From Sinorhizobium terangae (GTDB lineage: Bacteria > Pseudomonadota > Alphaproteobacteria > Rhizobiales > Rhizobiaceae): a DNA stretch of 51,082 nt. Made by a program: the position numbers and the translations under genes. This document shows, in pieces, positions 7,605 through 15,079 of this stretch. The stretch's first letter is position 1, and each line of letters begins with the position of its first letter. The notes below the pieces were generated by a model. It was not told the DNA's origin. It saw only the letters and a program-made list of their open reading frames with translations, and did not search any database. Where the stretch lies: positions 1 to 51,082 of the forward strand of contig NZ_WITC01000044.1 in the NCBI RefSeq assembly GCF_009601505.1. Reading direction: 5' to 3'.

Positions 7605-8402
7605 ATGGACATCGCTGGTAAGAGGCTGAAAGGTTCGGCCGATCTGGTTTCGCGGACAGAAGGGGGACCGGACCATCCGACAGCCGCGGGGCGCACATCG
7701 TCGCTCTTGCTCGGTGTGGCGGCGCTCGTTCTCGCAATGGCGGCCTCACCGTTTACCGGCTATGCCCAAGGGGCAGCGGACTGCAAGAGTTCCGCCGGTC
7801 CGGAAACAAATTGGCAGGACTGCAACAAGCGGCTGCTCATGCTCGGCGGCAGCGACCTGGAGGGGAGCAATCTCACCAATACCGATTTCACGCTGACCGA
7901 TCTCAGGGGGGTCACGCTTCGCTCCGCCAATCTCGAAAAGGCGACGCTGATGCGCGCCTCGCTCGCCGGCGCCATCGCGGACAAGGCGAATTTCAGCCGG
8001 GTAGAGGCCTATCGCGGCAATTTTTCCGACATTTCCGCCGAGGGCGCTTCCTTCGTGGGCTCCGAACTGCAGCGCACGGATTTCAGCCGCGCGCGCCTGA
8101 CAGGCGCCGATTTCGAGAAGGCCGAACTGGGGCGCGCAAACTTCAATAAAGCGGTGCTGACGGGCGTCCGCTTTTCGATGGCCAATCTCTCGCGCGCCAA
8201 TCTAAGCGGCGCGGTCTTCGAGGGTCCGATCGAGTTCGACCGCGCGTTCCTGTTCCTGACGAGGATAGAAGGCCTCGACCTTTCGGCCGCGACCGGGCTC
8301 GAACAGGAGCAGGTCGACCTTGCCTGCGGCGACGCGGCGACGAAGCTGCCCGCCGGCCTTGTCGTCCCGTCCAAATGGCCGTGTCCGACCGACGACGACT
8401 GA
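7605..8402 (+). CDS. Exported pentapeptide-repeat protein
   Basis: A 265-residue protein. A hydrophobic segment at about 33-55 (LLLGVAALVLAMAAS, then TGYAQG) is probably a signal sequence or anchor placed after a polar N-terminal tail. Two cysteines follow (60, 73), then about 24 A(D/N)LXX-type repeats (about 84-205) that should fold as a right-handed quadrilateral beta helix. A short C-terminal tail has two more cysteines, suggesting periplasmic disulfides. ATG 7605 is chosen because GGAG lies seven bases upstream; an in-frame TTG at 7563 is less likely. Function unknown: pentapeptide-repeat proteins range from gyrase mimics to structural scaffolds, and export argues against a gyrase-protection role. 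Confidence 0.85.
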   Translation: MDIAGKRLKGSADLVSRTEGGPDHPTAAGRTSSLLLGVAALVLAMAASPFTGYAQGAADCKSSAGPETNWQDCNKRLLMLGGSDLEGSNLTNTDFTLTDLRGVTLRSANLEKATLMRASLAGAIADKANFSRVEAYRGNFSDISAEGASFVGSELQRTDFSRARLTGADFEKAELGRANFNKAVLTGVRFSMANLSRANLSGAVFEGPIEFDRAFLFLTRIEGLDLSAATGLEQEQVDLACGDAATKLPAGLVVPSKWPCPTDDD

Positions 8403-8529
8403 CGCACGGTTCGCCTGCGTTGGACGCGGTAGATGGGAATTATCCGCTGCGCGGAACGCTGCGCCGGTGGAGGCTGTCGGTTTGGACGGTTGTCCGGCCG
8501 CTGTTTGGCGCCGGGCTTTCCTCTTGTTC

Positions 8530-8573
8530 CGTCATCCCCGGGCTTGGCCCCGGGGTCAAGCCCGGGGATGACG
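8530..8573. repeat. Perfect 17-base inverted repeat
   Basis: CGTCATCCCCGGGCTTG (8530-8546) and its exact complement (8557-8573), with a ten-base loop that is itself nearly palindromic. This resembles a palindrome widely scattered in alphaproteobacterial genomes. It lies in the 445-base gap between the pentapeptide-repeat and DUF1194 genes. That gap otherwise holds only a reverse RIME-like repeat and shows no gene. Confidence 0.8.
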
Positions 8574-8730
8574 GCGCGGTAGGCGGATTACGGAGAGTGA
8601 CGGCGCGATGCCGTGAATCGCGATAGTGGAGCGGATCTGCCGGGATCCCTACGTGCTTCCTGAGATTTAAGCGTAAGATTCCGCCGTAAACCAACGTGGA
8701 TTTCCATCGCGCGCCTATCGCGCCGCGCGC

Positions 8731-8826
8731 CTGCAGCGCGGCGCGTCGTCTCAAGACGCGCAAGGGATGCTGTCGCACTTTGAATTGCTGCATGTTTTTG
8801 TCGTTGAATAGGCTACGATCTAAGGA
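8731..8826 (-). repeat. RIME-like repeat, reverse copy
   Basis: On the plus strand it reads CTGCAGCGCGGCGCGTC, then AAGACGCGCAAGGGATGCTGTCGCAC and a terminal GATCTAAGG. This is the mirror image of the forward copies. Its outer end is about 20 bases before the DUF1194 start codon, so the repeat forms most of that gene's leader. Confidence 0.75.
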
Positions 8827-8847
8827 AACAGGCAGTAGGTAACCGCC

Positions 8848-9639
8848 ATGATGAAACGCCGATGGCCGCTTGCTGTTGCTCTCTGCCTTCTCGGCAGGCC
8901 CGGGCTTGCGGAACCCGTTGCCGTCGATCTCGAACTCGTCATTGCGGTTGACGTCTCCTATTCGATGGAACCGGAGGAGTTGGGCGTGCAGCGGGCCGGC
9001 TATGTGGAGGCCTTCCGCAGTCCGGAGGTCATCACGGCGTTGCGTGGTGGACCACTTGGAAAGATTGCCGTGACCTATGTCGAATGGGGCGGCAAGGCGG
9101 TTCAGGTGATGCCGTGGACGCTGCTCTACGACGCCCGGACTGCGCGGGAATTCGCCGAGGCCTTGGAGCGCCAACCGATGCGACGCATCGGCTTCACCTC
9201 GATCTCGAACACGCTTGCGGTCGGTCGCACGCTTTTCCAGACAAGCCCGTTTCGCTCGAGCCGTCGCGTCATCGATATATCGGGCGACGGCCCCAACAAT
9301 GCTGGGGCGCCGGCGCCGCTCGCGCGCAACAACACCGTTGCCCAGGGGATCACCATCGATGGCCTTCCCATCATGCTGCGGAGCGCGCCGGACACGGCGT
9401 CGATCCCGGATCTCGACGTCTATTACCGTGAGTGCGTCATCGGCGGCCCAGGTTCCTTTCTCCTGAAGGTGAAACACATCGACGAGTTTGCGGCAGCGAT
9501 CCTCGCGAAGCTCGTCATCGAGATTTCCGGGTTGGAAGTGAGCCAGCAGGCAGAAACGAGGGTGAGCCCCATCCAGTATGGGCAACCCTACAATTGTTTC
9601 ATCGGTGAAGAACTGCAGGAGCGCGCGATCGGCCGGTAG
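8848..9639 (+). CDS. DUF1194 family exported von Willebrand A-like protein
   Basis: A 263-residue protein with a signal peptide (about 1-21, MKRRWPLAVALCLL, cleavage near GLAEP). An integrin-type domain begins with ELVIAVDVSYSM: the MIDAS motif DxSxS is intact at Asp35, Ser37 and Ser39. Further vWA strands include RRVIDISGDGPNN. The family is common in alphaproteobacteria and its function is not established. The motif implies metal-dependent ligand binding in the periplasm. ATG 8848 is followed directly by ATG 8851, so the start is uncertain by one codon. The gene stands alone behind a reverse RIME-like repeat. Confidence 0.85.
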   Translation: MMKRRWPLAVALCLLGRPGLAEPVAVDLELVIAVDVSYSMEPEELGVQRAGYVEAFRSPEVITALRGGPLGKIAVTYVEWGGKAVQVMPWTLLYDARTAREFAEALERQPMRRIGFTSISNTLAVGRTLFQTSPFRSSRRVIDISGDGPNNAGAPAPLARNNTVAQGITIDGLPIMLRSAPDTASIPDLDVYYRECVIGGPGSFLLKVKHIDEFAAAILAKLVIEISGLEVSQQAETRVSPIQYGQPYNCFIGEELQERAIGR

Positions 9640-9737
9640 ATTGCTCCAATGTTCACCTGAAGAAATGGAGCCAACCCTTTGAAGTTTCCTGTTCGGGCTG
9701 AAAGCCGCTTCACACTTTCCTCAAGCCGTGGCCCGCT

Positions 9738-9971
9738 TTATCCTCGCCTTGCCAGTTCGCCCCTGCGCTCCACGCAAGGCGACCAGCCGCGCGTGAAACC
9801 CATACCCATCGCGATCTGGGCCAGTGCCAACTGCTCGCGAAGATGCTTGCAGTCGGCGAGCAGGGTGCGGATCGTCGCCTCGGCGTCGCCGTCGTGCCAG
9901 GCGAGCGCGGCTGCGACCTCGTCCAGCCACTCGTCGAATTCCTCGATATCGGAATGCTCCGCGGCGGACAT
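9738..9971 (-). CDS. Small acidic hypothetical protein behind a LexA box
   Basis: Seventy-seven residues, helical and acidic at the N-terminus (AEHSDIEEFDEWLDEVAAAL), then a predicted helix (TIRTLLADCKHLREQLALAQ) and a short tail. No signal peptide or membrane segment. The start ATG 9971 has an excellent AAGGAGA ribosome-binding site eight bases upstream on the minus strand, which makes it a convincing gene despite its size. A GTTC-N7-GTTC element lies 77 bases upstream, suggesting SOS control. I recognise no family. Confidence 0.65.
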   Translation of the reverse strand: MSAAEHSDIEEFDEWLDEVAAALAWHDGDAEATIRTLLADCKHLREQLALAQIAMGMGFTRGWSPCVERRGELARRG

Positions 9972-10047
9972 GAATTCTCCTTCTCCGTGGATGGTCGGAG
10001 TTCTCGCTTCGTTGGATTTCAGATTGGCGGTCGCATCGCCGATGGAT

Positions 10048-10062
10048 GTTCTTATTATGTTC
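10048..10062. promoter_or_regulatory. Alphaproteobacterial LexA (SOS) box candidate
   Basis: GTTC (10048-10051), seven bases, GTTC (10059-10062): an exact match to the GTTC-N7-GTTC operator known for alphaproteobacterial LexA. The spacer is A/T only. It lies between the divergent-looking region and the small gene that starts at 9971 on the minus strand, 77 bases from its ATG. No other gene start is nearer. Confidence 0.55.
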
Positions 10063-10090
10063 TAATTTGGGCAGGAGTCAATCGCGTTTT

Positions 10091-10126
10091 GCAACGGAAA
10101 ACCTCCCACATTTTTCCTGGAGTTGC
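10091..10126. repeat. Degenerate copy of the GCAATTCC/GGAATTGC repeat
   Basis: GCAACGGAAAACC and TTTTTCCTGGAGTTGC form the two arms. They match, with substitutions, the better-preserved copy at 44771-44820. The element abuts the stop codon of the next minus-strand gene. Confidence 0.5.
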
Positions 10127-10618
10127 TCAGTTTAGCCGCTCGCCGAAGAACGCTTGCGGAAACAATGAGAACATCGGCTTCTTGCTGAGTTCGATCGCGG
10201 ACCGGTTTTTCGAGCTGAGCCATCGCCGTACGGACTGTTGCGGCGGCTCGCCGGAGGCAACGGTGATCGACCGGCCCATGAGGTCGAGGCGGCGGCCGCG
10301 ATAGCCGAGATCGGCCGGGTGCCGGCCGAAACGGGATGGGCCGAAGTCCACGCACCAGCGCTTCCGATGCGGAAAAGGCTTGGCAAGACCCGCCGCGAAA
10401 AAGGCCCAGACGTCGATGTCCTTGAGGCCGTTCACGCCGTCGAGATAATGCAGCGCACTGCCTTGGGCCAGCGCAATGAGGAGCAGGCGATCACGGTAAA
10501 GACAGGCGACCGGTGCGCGATCGAAGATGGCAGCGAGCGTGCGAAGCGCGACGGCGGCGATTTCTTCGAGGTCCGCGGGCGTGAGTCGTTCATAGGATCT
10601 TTCGCTGACCTTCTCCAT
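10127..10618 (-). CDS. Hypothetical protein, nucleotidyltransferase-like motif
   Basis: 163 residues. The middle reads ALAQGSALHYLDGVNGLKD followed by IDVW, which resembles the GGxALxxxxG...KDxD core of minimal nucleotidyltransferases (AbiEii or MNT type), though the first acidic residue pair is not clear. It continues with a conserved-looking WCVDFGPSRFG and a basic GYRGRRLDLMGRSI. No signal peptide. Start ATG 10618 is chosen because the N-terminal extension beyond it is arginine-rich and unlike protein; the frame stays open to 10792. No toxin partner is evident, although the small LexA-box gene is 155 bases downstream. Confidence 0.6.
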   Translation of the reverse strand: MEKVSERSYERLTPADLEEIAAVALRTLAAIFDRAPVACLYRDRLLLIALAQGSALHYLDGVNGLKDIDVWAFFAAGLAKPFPHRKRWCVDFGPSRFGRHPADLGYRGRRLDLMGRSITVASGEPPQQSVRRWLSSKNRSAIELSKKPMFSLFPQAFFGERLN

Positions 10619-10822
10619 CGTGAGTGCCCGCTCTCGTCGTACCACATTCAGGTGTCGCTGGACGACGATAGCCGCAAGGCCGGTGTTCTGCAAAATTGGT
10701 GGGGAGCGAGGCAGAGGCCGGATGCGAATCGCAGCCCCCCGGAAGCAGTTCGACCGGTCTCGCGAATTCTTTCCGGTGCGGACGCGCGGCACCAGGCGCC
10801 GCGGTTCCGCAAACGGAGTGCG

Positions 10823-11557
10823 CTACTCCGCTTCCCAGACCGAATTGGCGTCGCGGATGACTTTCTTGATCTTCTTTTCCTTTTGCCAGTCGCGGCCGAT
10901 GTCTTTAATGACCGGGCGTTTCTCGGGCGAGAAGATATAGCTCTTCCTGTTGCGGACGTATTCTTCCAGCGCCGGGTTCACGCCGTAATAGAATTGTTTT
11001 TCGGGATCTCTCGCAGGATCCATGAGGCTCGCGCAGTCCCGCACGAATTGACCTCTGAGAAGCGACGGCGAGGTGGTGAAGATCGGGAAGGCGGTGAACT
11101 TCGGGATCTTGATGCCGAACAGCCGCACATATTCATTGCGCTTATGAAAATGGCCCTTCTTCGCGATGTCCCATTTCTGCTCGGCGGTGTGGAGCGACAC
11201 TTGCGCGATGGCGGGATCCTCAAAGGCGGCGAAGACGTCCGGACCGATATCGGTGAGGGCGATCCAATCGTCCTCCAGGTGCAGCACGAAGTCTGCCCCG
11301 GTCGCCGACCAGAGCCGCCGGACGGCGCCGACGAAGCTCGGAATTTCCGGCTCGAAGACGATCGCCGCCGGAAACCGGCTGCGGATCAGCGCGAGGCAGG
11401 CGGCGTGGGCCGCCTCATCTCCGAAGATCGGATCGAGGTTCATGTAGACATTTTCGATCTCGAAGTGATCGAGCATCCGCGTCGACAGGCTTTCGAGCGT
11501 CGCGGCGAGCAGATCGGGGCGCCGGGCGGCGACGATGCAAACGTCAATTTTCGGCAT
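10823..11557 (-). CDS. Glycosyltransferase-like protein (GT-A fold)
   Basis: 244 residues starting KIDVCIVAARRPDLLAATL, a typical first strand and helix of a GT-A enzyme. It has an LHLEDDW motif (93-98) in the metal/nucleotide position and a lysine-rich C-terminus (QKEKKIKKVIRD). Cytosolic, no membrane segment. The start ATG at 11557 is the first in frame and fits the conserved N-terminal strand. A second glycosyltransferase is transcribed divergently 127 bases away, which suggests a shared promoter region and a common glycan. Donor and acceptor sugars cannot be inferred. Confidence 0.75.
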   Translation of the reverse strand: MPKIDVCIVAARRPDLLAATLESLSTRMLDHFEIENVYMNLDPIFGDEAAHAACLALIRSRFPAAIVFEPEIPSFVGAVRRLWSATGADFVLHLEDDWIALTDIGPDVFAAFEDPAIAQVSLHTAEQKWDIAKKGHFHKRNEYVRLFGIKIPKFTAFPIFTTSPSLLRGQFVRDCASLMDPARDPEKQFYYGVNPALEEYVRNRKSYIFSPEKRPVIKDIGRDWQKEKKIKKVIRDANSVWEAE

Positions 11558-11684
11558 AAATGCAGCCTTGCGTTGAGGCGGGCGGAGGCGTACACGGCTT
11601 CGCCGGCGGCGTGCGGTTGAGCAGGGGGCTGATCAAGCGCCGCTTATATAATCAGGTCAGCAAGGGCCTGCAACGGGGGAAAAC

Positions 11685-12542
11685 ATGGCTCGCGTAAGTA
11701 TCGCAGTTCCTATCTACAACGGTGCCGAGACGATTTCCGAAAGCCTGAATTGCATTCGAAGCCAGAGCTTCGAAGATTTCGAAGTTGTCATCTGCGACAA
11801 CGCCTCCACCGACGGCACCAGCGAGATCTGCGCCGAATTTGCGCGACAGGACAAGCGCTTTCGCCACGTTCGCAGCAATATCAACGTGCCGGTAATGGAA
11901 AATTTCAGGAAGGCGCTTAATCTCGGCGAAGCCGAATATTTCATGTGGCGAGCCGATGACGACCTGACGGACGAGAACCATCTCGAGGCGACGGTAAACG
12001 CGCTCGACCGGGAGAGCGACGCCCGGCTGGCAGTGACCCCGGTCCACCGGGTCAACACGTCGACGGGGCGGGAGGCCGATTATCCACTGCCGGTGAGTGA
12101 GGGCGCCGATCGCCTGTCACGGGCGAAGGCGACCTTGCTCGGTTGTCACCCGAGCTGGTTCTACGGCCTCTGGCGGCGCCAGGCCGTCGTCGAGGATATG
12201 GCGGTGCTCGGAGACTACCCCTATGCCTGGGCGGCGGATCACCTCACCACGATGCGGGCCATGATCAACGCAAAGGTGGCGTTCGCGCCTGAGGCGACTT
12301 TCACGCAAAGGATCATGCGTGAGGGAAACTATCATCTGCTGCCGGCGGAGCGTCTGGCGGCGCGGCGGAAATACGTCGAGATCGCGCGCCGCCTCATCGC
12401 CGAAACGGACTATACGGCCACGGAGAAGACCATCTTGAGAAAGGCGCTCGAGCAGCACGCGAACAAGCGCGTGGCGCCGTGGTTCCGGATGTACAAGCGG
12501 GCGCTCCGGCAGCGGATCAAGGCAATCTTCAGCGCGGCGTGA
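11685..12542 (+). CDS. Family 2 glycosyltransferase
   Basis: 285 residues with textbook GT2 motifs: VSIAVPIYNGAETI at the N-terminus, CDNASTDGT (37-45) and ADDD (90-93), which should bind the nucleotide sugar through a metal ion. An MREGNYHL segment follows later. The C-terminus is basic (KRALRQRIKAIF) and could touch the membrane surface. ATG 11685 has GGGGA nearby. Terminated by a good hairpin plus T7 at 12597-12626. Probably acts on a surface polysaccharide together with the divergent neighbour. Confidence 0.85.
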   Translation: MARVSIAVPIYNGAETISESLNCIRSQSFEDFEVVICDNASTDGTSEICAEFARQDKRFRHVRSNINVPVMENFRKALNLGEAEYFMWRADDDLTDENHLEATVNALDRESDARLAVTPVHRVNTSTGREADYPLPVSEGADRLSRAKATLLGCHPSWFYGLWRRQAVVEDMAVLGDYPYAWAADHLTTMRAMINAKVAFAPEATFTQRIMREGNYHLLPAERLAARRKYVEIARRLIAETDYTATEKTILRKALEQHANKRVAPWFRMYKRALRQRIKAIFSAA

Positions 12543-12596
12543 TGTTTCGGCGGGGCGACGGCGTCGCACATGTCGGATAGCGGCGACGGTTGTCGC

Positions 12597-12626
12597 GGCG
12601 TGTCGATGGCGCACGCCAGTTTTTTT
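12597..12626 (+). terminator. Rho-independent terminator
   Basis: GGCGTG (12597-12602) and CACGCC (12612-12617) with a nine-base loop, followed two bases later by seven T. Located 55 bases after the glycosyltransferase stop. Confidence 0.8.
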
Positions 12627-12712
12627 GATTGAGACCGGCATCGCCACTTGATCGATCGATGATTTATCCGTAGCGATGCCCTGCCGCTTTGCTCAGTGGG
12701 GATCAACACATC

Positions 12713-13345
12713 ATGGAAATTTTTACGTCTGCCGGCTTGCTGGCGCTTCTGCAGGTTATTGTCATCGACCTGGTGCTTGCTGGGGATAACGCCGTCGTCA
12801 TCGGCCTTGCCGCCGCCGGGCTTCCGATCGAGCAGCGCAAGAAGGCGATCCTTGTCGGCATTCTCGCCGCGACCGTTCTTCGCATCGCGCTTGCCAGCGT
12901 GACCGTCCAGCTGCTCGAGATCATCGGCCTTGTGCTCGCGGGTGGCATCCTGCTGCTCTGGGTCTGCTGGAAGATGTGGCGCGAACTGCGTGAAGCCCAA
13001 GGCAATGACGGAGCGGGCGAGGGAAACGGAGAGACGCAGAAGAAGACTTTCATGCAGGCGGCGATCCAGATCGTCGTCGCCGACGTATCCATGTCGCTCG
13101 ACAACGTGCTTGCGGTTGCGGGCGCCGCCCGCGAGCACCCGACGGTGCTGGTGTTCGGCCTCATACTGTCGATCGCAATGATGGGCGTTGCCGCGGGCCT
13201 CATAGCCAAGCTGCTCAACCGCTACCACTGGATCGCCTATATCGGTCTGGCGATCATCCTCTATGTCGCGCTCGACATGATCTATCGCGGATCCCTCGAG
13301 GTCTGGCCGCACGTCGTGCCGGTCGTCGCGGCGATCGCGGGCTGA
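12713..13345 (+). CDS. TerC-family integral membrane protein (YjbE-like)
   Basis: 210 residues, about seven membrane segments. TerC signature acidic residues are in the first helix (VIDLVLAGDNAVVIG, Asp19 and Asp25) and again in a mid-protein helix (VVADVSMSLDNVLA). Characterised family members export manganese or help load exported metalloproteins; tellurite resistance is the historical name. ATG 12713 is chosen over an upstream in-frame start at 12689 because GTGGGG precedes it and the first helix then begins near the N-terminus. I looked for a yybP-ykoY manganese riboswitch in the leader and saw no consensus. Confidence 0.85.
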   Translation: MEIFTSAGLLALLQVIVIDLVLAGDNAVVIGLAAAGLPIEQRKKAILVGILAATVLRIALASVTVQLLEIIGLVLAGGILLLWVCWKMWRELREAQGNDGAGEGNGETQKKTFMQAAIQIVVADVSMSLDNVLAVAGAAREHPTVLVFGLILSIAMMGVAAGLIAKLLNRYHWIAYIGLAIILYVALDMIYRGSLEVWPHVVPVVAAIAG

Positions 13346-13372
13346 TCTCGTTTCCGCTGACCTTCGCTTCCG

Positions 13373-13399
13373 GTGCTGGGCCGTTTCGCAGCCCAGCAC
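13373..13399 (+). terminator. Hairpin after the TerC gene
   Basis: GTGCTGGGC (13373-13381) and GCCCAGCAC (13391-13399), nine perfect pairs, 28 bases after the stop. No T-tract follows, so it may be a processing hairpin. The rest of the 409-base gap to 13754 holds a RIME-like repeat and nothing else I can identify. Confidence 0.5.
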
Positions 13400-13630
13400 T
13401 TCCGAAGAATAGTGCCGTAGGCCACGGCCTCCGGCGGGTGACGTCCGACGATGCGTCCAGCTATTCCTGCGCCCGCCTATCTCTAAACGGCGCCGTTGTG
13501 CGATCGACTGACCGCAGGGGCTTGTAGTCGCCCGCTCGTCCGATGACCGGTTCGGACCATGAAATTCCTCAGCCAAGAAAACGGGATCGGTGTCGGGAGA
13601 CGCGCCGGTCGTTCGTCCTCTGCTTGCATG

Positions 13631-13726
13631 ATTCCTCAATCGGGATTCGATTTGAGGATAAGATCATACGGTGTTCAAACTGCCACAGCGACCTTTGCGC
13701 GTCTCAAATCACGCGCGACGCTGTCG
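13631..13726 (+). repeat. RIME-like repeat, forward copy
   Basis: Begins ATTCCTCAATCGGGATTCG, contains TTTGAGGATAAGATCAT and ends CACGCGCGACGCTGTC. Its right end lies 28 bases before the ATG at 13755. Confidence 0.8.
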
Positions 13727-13754
13727 AGGAGAAACGCACAACGGGAGAGAGACC

Positions 13755-13826
13755 ATGAGGACGATTATCGCCATTTCTCAAGTCATGCTGGACGGCGTCA
13801 AGCAATCACCCGGAGACTTCCAATGA
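13755..13826 (+). pseudogene. 23-codon stub of a RibD/DHFR-like gene overlapping the GST start
   Basis: ATG 13755 with GGGAGAGAGA just upstream opens a 23-codon frame reading MRTIIAISQVMLDGVKQSPG then DFQ and TGA. The sequence matches the usual N-terminus of dihydrofolate-reductase-like (RibD C-terminal domain) proteins, in which an ISQ(V)TLDGV pattern is conserved. The frame ends in an ATGA overlap with the GST start codon. It looks like a deletion joined the first 20 codons of one gene to the leader of another. It could still be translated and couple GST translation. Confidence 0.6.
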
Positions 13827-14473
13827 TCCCGACCATTACCGCCTTTGAACGGTCGCCCGATCGTGGCAAGGGGCTGGCGCGTGATATGCGTGTTCGCTGG
13901 GCGCTCGAAGAGGTGGGCCAGCCTTACGACGTTCGTCTTCTTTCGTTCAAGGCAATGAAGGAACCCGCGCATCTTGCGCTTCAACCTTTCGGGCAGATTC
14001 CGACCTACGAAGAAGGCGATCTCGCCCTGTTCGAGTCGGGGTCGATCGTGCTCCATATCGCGGAGCGCCATGCGGGCCTGCTGCCAGAGAATGCGAACGC
14101 CCGGGCGCGCGCGATCACATGGATGTTTGCCGCGCTCAACACGGTGGAGCCGCCGATCTTCGACCGCGCTCTCTGCACGATCCTCGAGCGCGACAAGCCT
14201 TGGTACGAGCAGCGCCTGCGGTACTTCGAGGACAGCATCCGCAACCGGCTGGGCAAGCTTTCCGATCGCCTTGGCGATGCCGAGTGGCTCGACGGCGGGT
14301 TCAGCGCCGGTGACCTGCTGATGGTGACGGTGCTGCTTAGGTTGAAGGGGTCGAGCATACTCGACGAGTATCCGAATCTCTCCGCCTATGTCGCCCGCGG
14401 CGAAGCGCGACCCGCATACAAGCGTGCTTTCGATGCTCAGTTGGCGGTTTTCACCGCCGCATCGACCGGCTGA
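13823..14473 (+). CDS. Glutathione S-transferase family protein
   Basis: 216 residues with a thioredoxin-like N-terminal domain: ERSPDRGKGLARDMRVRWALEEV, the loop NP equivalent as LQPFGQIPTYEE, then LFESGSIVLHIAE with the Glu-Ser pair that binds the glutathione gamma-glutamyl group. An all-helical C-terminal domain follows, with FSAGDLLMVTVL near 160-175. No obvious Tyr catalytic residue at the N-terminus, as in many bacterial beta/theta-type relatives. ATG 13823 overlaps the stop of the 23-codon stub, and GGAGA lies seven bases upstream. Probably detoxification or redox work in the cytosol; substrate unknown. Confidence 0.85.
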   Translation: MIPTITAFERSPDRGKGLARDMRVRWALEEVGQPYDVRLLSFKAMKEPAHLALQPFGQIPTYEEGDLALFESGSIVLHIAERHAGLLPENANARARAITWMFAALNTVEPPIFDRALCTILERDKPWYEQRLRYFEDSIRNRLGKLSDRLGDAEWLDGGFSAGDLLMVTVLLRLKGSSILDEYPNLSAYVARGEARPAYKRAFDAQLAVFTAASTG

Positions 14474-14514
14474 TAAAGGTGGAATCTTCCTGAGACGTGC
14501 GGCGCTGATATGAA

Positions 14515-14691
14515 AGGTCCCAGGGCGGTGCAAAGGGGGCGGGGCGCATCGCTCTGGGACCTCTCACGCCTACGGCGGCGGGGGGCTAGCCGTTGATTCC
14601 GCAGGCGTTTCTGTCCCGCACTATGCATCCGGAGAAATGCTCGGCAATGGGCATCAGACCTTTGTCACGCCGCATCGGACTTAGGTCTGAT
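14515..14691. other. Two inverted repeats in a gene-free stretch
   Basis: AGGTCCCAG (14515-14523) with CTGGGACCT (14554-14562) could terminate GST transcription. ATCAGACCT (14653-14661) with AGGTCTGAT (14683-14691) has a 21-base spacer and resembles an operator or sRNA stem. No convincing gene lies between 14474 and 14794. Confidence 0.4.
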
Positions 14692-14794
14692 ACATCGCGG
14701 TGGATGAATGCCCTAACCTTCTTGCAATGGAGTGAGGACTTCCGACCCAACCACTGCGCATCTTATTGCACCAAACCGTTCCGGGATGTCGGCA

Positions 14795-14941
14795 ATGAAG
14801 AGATTCGCGTTTCTGGCAGCGCTCGCCGCGCCGGCCGTTGCTCTTGCCCTCGCCATAGCTGTTGTCAGTTGGCTGGAGCCGACGGCGGGCGTATCAAATG
14901 AGATCACGGCATCAACCGATCGGCAGATGCGCGTGCCGTGA
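14795..14941 (+). CDS. Small exported or membrane-anchored peptide
   Basis: Forty-eight residues: MKR, then a hydrophobic segment (FAFLAALAAPAVALALAIAV) and a polar tail (EPTAGVSNEITASTDRQMR). It looks like a signal peptide or single-helix anchor. The ribosome-binding site is weak and no family is recognised. ATG 14786, nine bases upstream in the same frame, is an alternative. Low confidence that it is expressed. Confidence 0.35.
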   Translation: MKRFAFLAALAAPAVALALAIAVVSWLEPTAGVSNEITASTDRQMRVP

Positions 14942-15079
14942 TCTCGACGACAAATCTTCTCGCGAGGCAGCCGCCGGGAGATACCGGAGACAGCCGGGGC
15001 CGTCGCGTCCCGATGGATTGGCGTCAGCCCGTTCATACCCGCGTGGAAAAGCTGCCGCTCGACATGCTCACAGACCTCT

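Noticed and set aside
10238..11620. A 460-codon open frame on the plus strand
   Set aside because: It is antisense to the nucleotidyltransferase-like and glycosyltransferase genes, is arginine-rich and shows no family motifs; typical of GC-rich DNA.
12543..12712. Possible manganese (yybP-ykoY) riboswitch before the TerC gene
   Set aside because: The conserved sequence blocks are not visible; the only structure is a terminator for the upstream gene.
14732..14941. Longer version of the small exported peptide starting at 14732
   Set aside because: The extra N-terminal residues precede a signal-like segment and have no ribosome-binding site; ATG 14795 is the better start.
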